Assembly: GCA_046484975.1 (NCBI GenBank)
Contig: JAWOHX010000121.1
Coordinates: 1-10,877, forward strand
Direction of reading: 5' to 3'
Source of the DNA: JAWOHX01 sp046484975
GTDB taxonomy: Bacteria > Bacillota > Clostridia > DUPQ01
Length of the DNA stretch: 10,877 bases
Within the stretch, counting starts at the first letter, position 1; each line of letters starts with the position of its first letter. Below are positions 1 to 7,303 of the stretch, one piece after another. The translations under genes were made by a program, and so were the position numbers. The notes beneath the pieces were generated by a model. It had not been told where the DNA came from, did no database searches, and worked only from the letters and a program-made list of their open reading frames with translations.

Positions 1-836
1 TACCAGTGGAAAGCTTCCCCCAGGATGAGAATCCCAGCGGCGATGGAAACCACCGTGACCAGGTTCCCAAACACCGCTGATTTCGATGCTTCCAGCTTCG
101 ACAGCATGAAATTCAGCAGGAAGAAGGCCACCACCGAAGACAATATTCCCAGGTATAGGATGGGAAAAAGGACTGCAGGGATTTTCAACGGTTCAAAATA
201 CAAGGCCAGCTCCCCTCGCAGGGCATGTTGCACAAGGGCGATGCCGTTGAAGACCACAAGGCCCGTCATCATCATGAAATATGTGATCTCAATGGCCTTG
301 AAACGCAGGGAGGATTTCCTGGAAAAAATGTTGAAAGCCCCTGCGGACAAAACCGCCCCCATCAATATCAATATCCCGACGAAATTTCCCTCCGCCTGCC
401 CTTCCCGCATGATGGTGATGAATATAACACCAGCCACGGACAGGAGAATGAAAACCCACTGCGCCAACCCGGGCATTTCCTTGAGGAACACGACCCCCAG
501 GACCGCGACGACCACCGGGATCAGGGATATCATCATCCCGCTTTCCGACGCGCTGGTCATCTGGATCCCCACGGTCTCGCAGAGGAAATACAGGACAGGC
601 TGGAACAGGGCCAGAAAAAACAAAAGCGTCATCCGACGGCCGGCATACCTGATGCGGATCACCCGGAACATCCGCAGGACAGTGAGCAGGGAACCTGCGA
701 ACAGGAAACGAAGCCCCAGCAGGTGAAAGGGGCCAAGAAGCTCCAGCGCGCTTTTCGTCAGGGTAAAGGAGAAACCGAAAATCAGGGCCACAAGGATGCC
801 TGCGAGGATCGGAAGGCGTTGATGTCTTTCTGTCAT
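1..836 (-). CDS. DMT superfamily (EamA) transporter, 3' end cut by window
   Basis: This is a membrane transporter of the drug/metabolite (EamA) family. The start is the ATG at 836-834, with AAAGGA about nine bases upstream; 278 codons are visible and no stop is reached before the window edge. The protein shows about nine hydrophobic helices. The first follows MTERHQRLP, and the internal duplication typical of EamA proteins is evident, since the ETVGIQMTSASESGMMISLIP segment has a second-half counterpart, KLEASKSAVFGNLVTVVS. The last visible residues (GILILGEAFHW) match the loop before the tenth helix, so only about 25-35 residues should be missing. Family members export or import small metabolites such as amino acids, and the substrate cannot be read from sequence. 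The gene lies 91 bases downstream of the FAD oxidoreductase gene on the same strand and is probably cotranscribed with it. The family call is firm; the role is unknown. Confidence 0.9.
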   Translation of the reverse strand, partial: MTERHQRLPILAGILVALIFGFSFTLTKSALELLGPFHLLGLRFLFAGSLLTVLRMFRVIRIRYAGRRMTLLFFLALFQPVLYFLCETVGIQMTSASESGMMISLIPVVVAVLGVVFLKEMPGLAQWVFILLSVAGVIFITIMREGQAEGNFVGILILMGAVLSAGAFNIFSRKSSLRFKAIEITYFMMMTGLVVFNGIALVQHALRGELALYFEPLKIPAVLFPILYLGILSSVVAFFLLNFMLSKLEASKSAVFGNLVTVVSIAAGILILGEAFHW

Positions 837-931
837 GAAATTGTCCTTTCATCTTGCGTTTGTATTCCCACACCACCATCCATCGATAAACATATGCCCT
901 GCTCCCGGCGCAGGACACTCCGGACTGTCAT
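833..931 (-). CDS. possible 32-aa ORF joined by ATGA overlaps at both ends
   Basis: A 33-codon ORF exactly fills the gap between the oxidoreductase and EamA genes. Its ATG (931-929) overlaps the oxidoreductase TGA as ATGA, and its own TGA (835-833) overlaps the EamA ATG as ATGA. GGGAGG lies only three bases before the ATG, which is too close for an ideal ribosome site. The peptide begins MTVRSVLRREQG, has no transmembrane segment and matches nothing I recognise. It may be a translational-coupling ORF or chance, because EamA has its own AAAGGA site within it. Low confidence. Confidence 0.2.
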   Translation of the reverse strand: MTVRSVLRREQGICLSMDGGVGIQTQDERTIS

Positions 932-2784
932 GAACCTCCCTGCCCCCACAGGAATTCCAGCACTTTCCTGATTTCCACGGGTTCTCCCGCTTTCTCCTTC
1001 TGAACACAGCAGTTCTGGGCATTCCACAGCACCTCGCTCCAGTCTCCCTGGAAAACCGCTTTTTCCGCAAGCTTTCGTGCCCCGGCGAAATTGCCCACAG
1101 TCACTCTCCTCATGATGCCCCGGACATCCAGGGTGCCCTGGTCCATGCATGACTGGTTTTCGCAGTACTGGCATTTGGCAGCCATGTGCATGACCCTGCG
1201 GGTTTCCTCTGGATAATCCGGATACATGGCTTCCTTCCGGAAGGGTATCCCTACCGTCCGGACATGGTTCTTCATGTTTTTCCGACAGACATATGCCTCC
1301 AGCCCGTTTTTCTTCAGCACCGCATTGGCAGCTGAGAGCCCGGACACCGTCACTGCGGGTGTTCCGGTACCCATGACCGTGGACTCCCCGCAGAAATACA
1401 GGGAATCCCACTCGCTCCTGGTGCGGAGCCTCTTAAGCATGTGCTGTCCCAGCATCTGCTTCGGGCCAGCCACCGAGCCTCCGTTCTTCATCGTATATTT
1501 CTCAATGGTGCAGGGTGTCGAGAGTTCGGCATGTCTCACGGCATCATTTATCCCGGGGAACCTTTTCCCCAGCACACTCATGAGCCGGGCCATTTCCTTT
1601 TCCTTGCACTGTTCATATGCATGCTTGTTCCCCCGGTCCCATTTCTCAACCGTCGGGCCGATGACCATCATCACATGGCTGTCCTCATCGCAGAGCGTCC
1701 TGTCGTCGATGCTGGGGATATACACCGTCACTTCGTTTTCATCGATGATGTCCGGGTTTCCCACAAGCATTTCGATGGGCAGGGTGTCCCCGGGAATGGC
1801 CTTGCTGTCCACCTGGGCATACAGCATGACGCTGGGATATGTGGGTACCATTTCCTGATTCCATCGGATGCGGGCTTTGGAGACATCCGGTTCTTTCAGC
1901 AGCTTCCCGTAAATGTTCCAGACAGTACCGGAGTAAATGATGTCCTTCGCGAAAAGCTCCCTGCCGCCTTGCAGTGCCACGCCGGCAGGTTTTCCCAATC
2001 TGAAGAGAATCTTCACAACCTCCTGTTCCATGAGCATGTCACCGCCGTTTTCCTCGATGACCTTTTCCAGCTTTCCCGGAAGAAAAACGGTGGACCCGGC
2101 GGGATAGAAGCTTCCCCCCACATGGTTGTCCACAAACATGATGGCGGAAAGGATGGCAGGGGTTTCCCTGACTGTGGTGTAACAATAGGTTGATGTCAGT
2201 TTGTTGAAGAACCTGAAGATTTCCGGATCCTTGAAATATTTCCCAAGCAGCCATTCCGTGCTCTTGTTCAAATAGCCCAGGAACCTGGCATAGGAGGCGG
2301 GATGCCTAAGTAAGCCCTTCAATGAGTTTCTGCCATCGATCTCGTCCGGGGTGGAAAAAGCGGGGTTTTCCACCATGACATGGTTGTACATTCTCAGAAG
2401 GTCCTTGTAGAACCTGATGATGTTTTCTTTTTCAGAGGGGAAGACCTCCCCCAGTTCCTGAGCGAACTTCTCCGTGTCGGGCCAGAACATGATGCGCCGT
2501 CCCATGTAGTTCACACAATAGAGAAGGTCATGCTTGATCATGTCGATGGGTTCTTCCAGAAGGTTGAACACGAACCTGTGGGGATTGAAGCCTGTTTCAC
2601 CGAAGCCGTACAGCATTGCGGATCCCTGGTCGAAAATCTGGCCGTTCCGCTTGAATGTCCCGCAAGATCCCCCGGGATTGTAGGCTTTGTCAATGACAAC
2701 CACCCTCAGCCCTCTTTTGGACAATAAGGCGGCGGCCGTCAATCCGGAAATCCCTGCACCAACCACGATGACATCATATTGCAT
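928..2784 (-). CDS. phytoene desaturase/CrtISO-like FAD oxidoreductase with C-terminal Fer4_20-like domain
   Basis: This is a 618-residue flavoprotein of the CrtI/CrtISO/retinol-saturase-like amine-oxidase fold. The N-terminus has the dinucleotide-binding motif GAGISG (residues 9-14), an acidic residue ending strand 2 (D32) and the PGGSCGTF stretch (37-44). The C-terminal FAD motif is LYFCGESTVMGTGTPAVTVSG, which ends the catalytic part. An added tail of about 90 residues (about 525-618) resembles the N-terminal iron-sulfur domain of GltD and dihydropyrimidine dehydrogenase: cysteines at 538, 541, 546 and 592/593, then GEPVEIRKVLEF. The family desaturates, isomerises or saturates polyenes or other lipids; the substrate here is unknown. 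The start is the ATG at 2784-2782, with AGAGGTG five bases upstream, and the FAD motif begins eight residues in as usual. In-frame TTG (2802) and ATG (2799) codons upstream lack a good ribosome site. The gene probably begins a unit with the EamA transporter gene. Confidence 0.88.
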   Translation of the reverse strand: MQYDVIVVGAGISGLTAAALLSKRGLRVVVIDKAYNPGGSCGTFKRNGQIFDQGSAMLYGFGETGFNPHRFVFNLLEEPIDMIKHDLLYCVNYMGRRIMFWPDTEKFAQELGEVFPSEKENIIRFYKDLLRMYNHVMVENPAFSTPDEIDGRNSLKGLLRHPASYARFLGYLNKSTEWLLGKYFKDPEIFRFFNKLTSTYCYTTVRETPAILSAIMFVDNHVGGSFYPAGSTVFLPGKLEKVIEENGGDMLMEQEVVKILFRLGKPAGVALQGGRELFAKDIIYSGTVWNIYGKLLKEPDVSKARIRWNQEMVPTYPSVMLYAQVDSKAIPGDTLPIEMLVGNPDIIDENEVTVYIPSIDDRTLCDEDSHVMMVIGPTVEKWDRGNKHAYEQCKEKEMARLMSVLGKRFPGINDAVRHAELSTPCTIEKYTMKNGGSVAGPKQMLGQHMLKRLRTRSEWDSLYFCGESTVMGTGTPAVTVSGLSAANAVLKKNGLEAYVCRKNMKNHVRTVGIPFRKEAMYPDYPEETRRVMHMAAKCQYCENQSCMDQGTLDVRGIMRRVTVGNFAGARKLAEKAVFQGDWSEVLWNAQNCCVQKEKAGEPVEIRKVLEFLWGQGGS

Positions 2785-2811
2785 TTGCACACCTCTCATC
2801 AACCCCTCGCA

Positions 2812-2840
2812 ACTATGGGTCCATACGGGCAGTATATCAA
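2812..2840 (-). promoter_or_regulatory. candidate sigma70-type promoter of the FAD oxidoreductase gene
   Basis: On the minus strand, TTGATA (2840-2835, five of six matches to TTGACA), a 17-base spacer and CATAGT (2817-2812, four of six matches to TATAAT) lie just upstream of the oxidoreductase gene. Transcription would begin near 2805, giving a leader of about 20 bases that holds the AGAGGTG ribosome site. The -35 box shares two bases with the T-tract of the preceding terminator. The call comes from motif reading only. Confidence 0.45.
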
Positions 2841-2872
2841 AAACATCCCTGCCATGGAAACCCCATGGCAGG
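2839..2872 (-). terminator. rho-independent terminator after the sulfatase gene
   Basis: A perfect 10-base-pair stem, CCTGCCATGG/CCATGGCAGG (2848-2857 with 2863-2872), encloses a five-base loop. Read on the minus strand it is followed four bases later by TTTTT (2843-2839). It lies 55 bases after the sulfatase stop. Stem length, GC content and T-tract fit an intrinsic terminator for the upstream unit, though the T-tract is short and slightly displaced. Confidence 0.6.
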
Positions 2873-2927
2873 TATCATACCAGACCGGGGTCCTGCGTCG
2901 TTTTGTTTCTTCCGGCGACAGGGACAT

Positions 2928-4367
2928 TCATGGCCTGGCATCGACCACCAGGCCGTTGCCGAGGATGAACTGGTTGGAATATGGGTAAAAGTGTTTCTCC
3001 TTGGACATGATCGGCGTTTTCCCCAGGCGGTCTTGATATTCCTCCGGCTTCCAGAAGGCATCGGTCTTGACGCGCAGATCCGCCAGGAAATCCGTCCCTT
3101 CATGTTTTTTCACCACGTTGTCCCATTCATCGGGATCCTCTTTCATATTGTAGAGTTCCTCGTGTCCGTCAAGGTAACGGCAATATTTCCATTCCCCCGT
3201 GCGGTACATGCATCCTGCATGCTCCGTCGCCCTCAGGACTGCACTTTCGCAGAAAATCCCGCTTCGCATGATCTTCCCGCCTGATTCCAGTACAGGCATC
3301 AGGCTCACTCCTTCGCAGGTCCCGGGTGTTTTGATGCCGGCGGCTTCGCACAAGGTGGGAAACAAATCAACGAGCCCCACGATCTCACCGGATCTCAGGC
3401 CGGTCAAAAAACGCCCGGGTCCACGGATGATCAGGGGAATCCTGGAGGACGCGTCGAAAAACAGGGTCTTTTGCCAGGTGCCGTGTTCTCCACCCATCTC
3501 CCCATGGTCCGATGCATAGACCACGATGGTGTCTTCCGAAAGGCCAAGATAATCCAGCACGTCAATGAGCCGTCCCACGGCGTTGTCCACCCACTCGACG
3601 CATCCATAATATGCCTCCAGGGCATTGCGCTGCATCTCATGATCCCTTCCGTAATGGTGCCCCGTCTCATTGTGTGCGATGGCTTCCCGAATGAAAGGAA
3701 CGGCATTGTCCAGGTACTCATCCGGAACCTCCTGAAGATCCACCTTCCCCTTGTATTTTTCACAATACTGCCGGGGTGCCTTGATGGGGAAATGGGGCTT
3801 GTCAAAATGGACGCTCAACAGGAATGGCTGCTCCGGGCTGACCCCGATATGGGCCTGCATCCATTTGGAGGCTTCCGCGACACAGATCTCCGTCTGGGTG
3901 AGCGCGACGGGGATCTCAGAGACGCCGGAATTCTCCAAGACATCCCCCAGTCCATTGATCCCGAACTCAGGCAAACGGGCCGGGTCGGGCTGATGTCCCT
4001 GCCCGTAGAGGTCCCCGTAGGGTCTCTGCTGGTATCCATGGAACTGTTCCCCGTTGAAATGGGATTTTCCGATCAGGCATGTACGATACCCGGCCTCAGC
4101 CAGTGTCCGGGGCATGGTGGTGCTGTTGGCCTGCATCACATGCATGTTGTCATAGATGCCCAGCGAGCGGGAATACCGCCCTGTCAGCAGGGAAGCCCTG
4201 CTTGGCACGCAAAGGGGATTCTGGCAGTAGGCCTGTTCGAAATACACGCCTTCCTTCGCCAGCCTGTCCAGGGATGGTGTGTTGACGGTTCCATTTCCCC
4301 CGCAGCCAAGGACATGCGGGCTGTGCTGGTCCGAAAGCATGAAAAGGATGTTTGGTCTTTTGCCCAT
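2928..4367 (-). CDS. formylglycine-dependent (type I) sulfatase
   Basis: This 479-residue protein is a type I sulfatase of the alkaline phosphatase superfamily, hydrolysing sulfate (or possibly phosphonate/phosphate) esters. Cys53 in CVPSRASLLTGR is the predicted formylglycine residue of the C-x-P-S-R signature. Other active-site residues are visible: D13-Q14 near the N-terminus, K101 and H103 in GKSHF, H192 in KPHFP, D287-H288 in SDHGE and K300 in WQKTLFF. The N-terminal SDQHSPHVLGCGGN is typical of the group often labelled choline-sulfatase-like, but the substrate is not established. No signal peptide is present, so it is probably cytoplasmic and needs an imported substrate. No maturation enzyme (FGE or anSME) is in the window. 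The ATG at 4367 has an excellent GGAGGAGGA seven bases upstream. It follows the methyltransferase gene by 55 bases and appears to be the last gene of that unit. Confidence 0.93.
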   Translation of the reverse strand: MGKRPNILFMLSDQHSPHVLGCGGNGTVNTPSLDRLAKEGVYFEQAYCQNPLCVPSRASLLTGRYSRSLGIYDNMHVMQANSTTMPRTLAEAGYRTCLIGKSHFNGEQFHGYQQRPYGDLYGQGHQPDPARLPEFGINGLGDVLENSGVSEIPVALTQTEICVAEASKWMQAHIGVSPEQPFLLSVHFDKPHFPIKAPRQYCEKYKGKVDLQEVPDEYLDNAVPFIREAIAHNETGHHYGRDHEMQRNALEAYYGCVEWVDNAVGRLIDVLDYLGLSEDTIVVYASDHGEMGGEHGTWQKTLFFDASSRIPLIIRGPGRFLTGLRSGEIVGLVDLFPTLCEAAGIKTPGTCEGVSLMPVLESGGKIMRSGIFCESAVLRATEHAGCMYRTGEWKYCRYLDGHEELYNMKEDPDEWDNVVKKHEGTDFLADLRVKTDAFWKPEEYQDRLGKTPIMSKEKHFYPYSNQFILGNGLVVDARP

Positions 4368-4422
4368 GATGATTCCTCCTCCCGGCTATCCCGGGGCATT
4401 CATACCGTTCTGTTCTGCCGAC

Positions 4423-5859
4423 TTAAAGATTCCTGATGAAATCATCCATCTCCTGACGGATTTTTTTATCCAGCGGTTCCGGTTGGTGGTTCCGCAGGAT
4501 ATGTATGGCTTTCTGCCTCGCCTTCCGGGAAAATCCCTCCTGCCCCTGCTTCTGCCATGTATCATGGATGTCCCTGTTCCATAAACCGGGATACCATGTC
4601 TCGGATTTATAGTGGTCGAAGGTGTGCTGCTCTCCGATAAAAGATCCTCCCGGCCCCACCCTGGACATCACATCGAGGGCCAGCGAGGTTTCATTCACAT
4701 CAAAATTACGCAACACCCTTCTCACATAGCCAATCAGTTCGTCGCACATGGCCAGGTAGTGCAGGGAGCCTGTCATCCCCGATTCCAGGTATCCCACATC
4801 GTGGATCAGGTTGGCTCCGCTCAGACCGGCCAGGAGCAGGGACATGGAGGCTTCCGCCACCGCCTGCTCATCCGGAATTTTGGAGTCACTGCACCCGGCG
4901 GTTGAGAAGACCGGCAACCGGTATTTCTGCGCCATCTGGGCCAGGATTGCGCTGGCCATGTGCCATTCCGGAGCGCCGTACGGCAGGATCATTTTCGACA
5001 TGTCAAAGGAACTGATGCATCCTCCGTAAACAAAGGGGGCTCCCTTTCTCTTCAGCTGGCTCATGACGATGCCTGCAAGGACCTCGGCGTTGCCCACGGC
5101 CAACGCTCCCGCCATGGTGGCAGGACCTGACATGCCGGCCATGATGGTTGGCACATAGATGATGGGAATCCTGTAATCCGCACAGGTCATCAGCCTGTCA
5201 ACGGCTTCCACCGTATGCACAAGAGGAGAGACAAACTGGCCATAAATGCACAGGAACGGGTTTTTCTGCAGTTCATCCATCCCGCCTGCCACCATGGCGC
5301 AAAGATCGATGATGTCTTTCAAAGACTGCTTGTCGTTGCAGACGGTCATGATGATCGGCTTGCTGGAATGCTTGAGCATCTCTGCTGTCTGGTATACCTC
5401 CACCTTATCCTCCGGGACATCGTGGGGCAGGGCATACGACATTAAAAAATCGATGTTGGGCAGGGCATCGCACAAGGTTGCAGACATGGCCACATCATTC
5501 AGTTTTGAAAGCCTGCGCTCCCCTGTTTCCAGGTCGATGGTGTTGATCAGGTCGGATCCGGTGCCGAAATACACCTTGCAGCCTTCCAGGGGCATCACCC
5601 TGTTCCTGTTCCGGTCCGCAAGCATGATCCGTTCCGGCACGCTGTCCAGTGCCTGCTTCACCAGCCCGGCAGGGATTTTCACATTGATGCCATTGACATG
5701 AGCCCCTGCTTCATGCAGCAGTTTTCTCGCCTGGTCATGATGGACATCCACCCCGGAATCCTCCAGGATTTCCAGGCCGGCATAATGAAGCCCCTCCAGT
5801 TCCTTTTCAGAAAACAATGCCAAAAGAGGCTGTCTGACGTGGTATTTCCCATTCTCCAT
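4423..5859 (-). CDS. MttB superfamily (trimethylamine/betaine-type) methyltransferase, no pyrrolysine
   Basis: This 478-residue protein belongs to the trimethylamine methyltransferase (MttB) superfamily, whose members move a methyl group from a methylated amine to a corrinoid protein. Typical features include FSEKELEGLHYAGLEILEDSGV near the N-terminus (16-37), the VYFGTGSD segment (97-103) and AGCSDSKIPDEQA (321-333) in the barrel. The frame runs to its TAA with no internal amber codon, so unlike archaeal MttB it does not use pyrrolysine. It therefore falls among the non-Pyl homologues, of which MtgB (glycine betaine) is a characterised example; the substrate here is unknown. I chose the ATG at 5859, where the family N-terminus normally begins, with GAGGAAAGGA about 12 bases upstream. 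The open frame extends upstream to 6003 but overlaps the PHP gene and lacks family similarity. No corrinoid protein or second methyltransferase lies nearby. Confidence 0.92.
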   Translation of the reverse strand: MENGKYHVRQPLLALFSEKELEGLHYAGLEILEDSGVDVHHDQARKLLHEAGAHVNGINVKIPAGLVKQALDSVPERIMLADRNRNRVMPLEGCKVYFGTGSDLINTIDLETGERRLSKLNDVAMSATLCDALPNIDFLMSYALPHDVPEDKVEVYQTAEMLKHSSKPIIMTVCNDKQSLKDIIDLCAMVAGGMDELQKNPFLCIYGQFVSPLVHTVEAVDRLMTCADYRIPIIYVPTIMAGMSGPATMAGALAVGNAEVLAGIVMSQLKRKGAPFVYGGCISSFDMSKMILPYGAPEWHMASAILAQMAQKYRLPVFSTAGCSDSKIPDEQAVAEASMSLLLAGLSGANLIHDVGYLESGMTGSLHYLAMCDELIGYVRRVLRNFDVNETSLALDVMSRVGPGGSFIGEQHTFDHYKSETWYPGLWNRDIHDTWQKQGQEGFSRKARQKAIHILRNHQPEPLDKKIRQEMDDFIRNL

Positions 5860-5899
5860 CCTTTTTGCCCATCCTTTCCTCTTTCCTGGTTGCGGTCCG

Positions 5900-7231
5900 T
5901 CAATAGTGGAAGCCGGTGCCATGGAAAAATTGGCGTTTGAACATTTCCGCATGTCCCGCCATGACTTTATATGCCTCCCCGGCTCCGGGCACCCCAGCCA
6001 CATACTGTTTCATCAGCATGCCCTCGTTTCTGCAGTGGAGCTGATACAAAGGATAAAAGGAATCCAGCAGGAACCTGGTGAAACGCATCATCCGGGGATT
6101 TCCGATCACTCGGCCAGGTGTCCCGTCCTGCTGTTCAACAGCGGCGCAGAGCCCTTTTTTGATCCCGCTGATCAATGCCTCTTTTGTATTCTCTTCTGCC
6201 AGGACCACCGTATACGCCTTGTCAAACCACTGCAGGTTTCCAGCAACCCCGTGACTGTCATTCGCCCCCAGCACCGGAATACCGATGCCCTTTTGCATGG
6301 CTTCCAGGTACAAGGCCATATGGGTATTGTTCCTCTCAGGAGAAAACCCGAATATTTCCCAGGCGTCAAATACATGGTTTTCCAAAAGAAACAGGAAGGC
6401 CTCGGTTGAGATGCTGTAATTGATTTTGGCGCCATTTTGGAGAGGTCTCCAGTGGGGATGTGCCATCACGCTGAGTCCACCGGTCTCCCGAATCTTTCTG
6501 CTGACCCAGATGCAGGAGGCAATCTGTCTGATCCCAATGGATGCAGGGATTTTTTCACCAGCCATAATCTCCTGCACCTGGGCCTGATAGGTTTCTGGGT
6601 TCCCCCTTATCCAGGTGTTGACGCTGCAGGAACCGGCGAAATTCACGATATGCACCAGGTTTCCCGGCGCATGAACTTCTTCCCCGGGATACAGCTTGAA
6701 ATGCGTATCCAAGCCCTTGAATGCCTGAATGGCTTCAAGGGAAGGTTCATACTTGTGATGGTCCGTGATGGACAATGCTTCATACCCCAGCTCACGGTAA
6801 TACGGCGGTACGAATGAAGGACTTTCCAGCCCGTCGGAACGGTCGGTATGGCAATGGGTTTCCATTTTATATGGAAGCAATCCGCACCAGTCATCTTTCA
6901 GACAGTAGACGGAACATTCGACGACCGGTTGCATTTCCATGGAGCCCGGACGAACAGCCAGACTGTACATCTGCTCCCCCTCGAAAACATGCTCAAAGGA
7001 CAATGCACCGTCCACCGGCCTCACGGGAATCAGGGGGACATCCAGCTTTTCGATGCGATGCGGGCCATCCCCCGGCCTGTCCACCTGCCGGTCCATCGGT
7101 ATGGGCATCACGACATATTCCGCTTCGGTAAACGCAGCGTGCAGTCCCCGGGGACGGATGGTGATCCTGGTTTTTCGGTTTTCCCTGACGACGCGGGGAA
7201 ACACATCATAATATTGCAGTTCTGTTTCCAT
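5900..7231 (-). CDS. PHP-domain metal-dependent phosphoesterase with N-terminal extension
   Basis: This 443-residue protein has a PHP (polymerase and histidinol phosphatase) domain from about residue 120. The metal-binding motifs are visible: HCHTDRSDG (H126, H128, D133), TDHH (156-159), E184 in GEEVH, HPH (258-260) and NDSHG (D325, H327). These would hold two or three metal ions and hydrolyse a phosphoester. The first 120 residues are strand-rich and not part of the PHP barrel, suggesting a substrate-recognition or beta-sandwich domain. No signal peptide is seen. The start ATG at 7231 has AGGAAAG ten bases upstream. The gene lies 72 bases after the HerA-like ATPase gene and 40 bases before the methyltransferase gene, so cotranscription is likely. 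It may act on a small phosphorylated metabolite or on nucleic acid; the context with methyltransferase and sulfatase favours the former (inference). Confidence 0.88.
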   Translation of the reverse strand: METELQYYDVFPRVVRENRKTRITIRPRGLHAAFTEAEYVVMPIPMDRQVDRPGDGPHRIEKLDVPLIPVRPVDGALSFEHVFEGEQMYSLAVRPGSMEMQPVVECSVYCLKDDWCGLLPYKMETHCHTDRSDGLESPSFVPPYYRELGYEALSITDHHKYEPSLEAIQAFKGLDTHFKLYPGEEVHAPGNLVHIVNFAGSCSVNTWIRGNPETYQAQVQEIMAGEKIPASIGIRQIASCIWVSRKIRETGGLSVMAHPHWRPLQNGAKINYSISTEAFLFLLENHVFDAWEIFGFSPERNNTHMALYLEAMQKGIGIPVLGANDSHGVAGNLQWFDKAYTVVLAEENTKEALISGIKKGLCAAVEQQDGTPGRVIGNPRMMRFTRFLLDSFYPLYQLHCRNEGMLMKQYVAGVPGAGEAYKVMAGHAEMFKRQFFHGTGFHY

Positions 7232-7303
7232 GCTGTTTCATCTTTCCTGATGCGCCTGCCGCACCATGGCCTGTCATACGACCGGGGCAATCTAAATATA
7301 AAT

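Noticed and set aside
25..971. Plus-strand open frames of 233 and 248 codons over the left end
   Set aside because: They lie antisense to the EamA gene, have basic, low-complexity translations with no family resemblance, and lack ribosome sites.
2785..2802. TTG (2802) or ATG (2799) start for the FAD oxidoreductase
   Set aside because: The AGAGGTG ribosome site lies downstream of both and is well spaced for the ATG at 2784, which puts the FAD motif at the expected distance.
2799..2927. 42-codon minus-strand ORF in the gap after the sulfatase
   Set aside because: It has no ribosome site and spans the terminator hairpin and promoter, so it is more likely non-coding.
4381..4396. Short CCCGG/CCGGG hairpin near the sulfatase ribosome site
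   Set aside because: The five-base stem is too short to support a regulatory claim and has no T-tract.
3471..4436. 321-codon plus-strand open frame opposite the sulfatase gene
   Set aside because: It is a shadow of the sulfatase gene, whose active-site motifs are all intact on the other strand.
4423..5859. Pyrrolysine (amber readthrough) in the methyltransferase
   Set aside because: The frame has no internal TAG and ends at TAA, so it is a non-pyrrolysine homologue.
5860..6003. N-terminal extension of the methyltransferase frame by 48 codons
   Set aside because: It overlaps the end of the PHP gene, has no family similarity, and the usual MttB N-terminus begins at the ATG at 5859.
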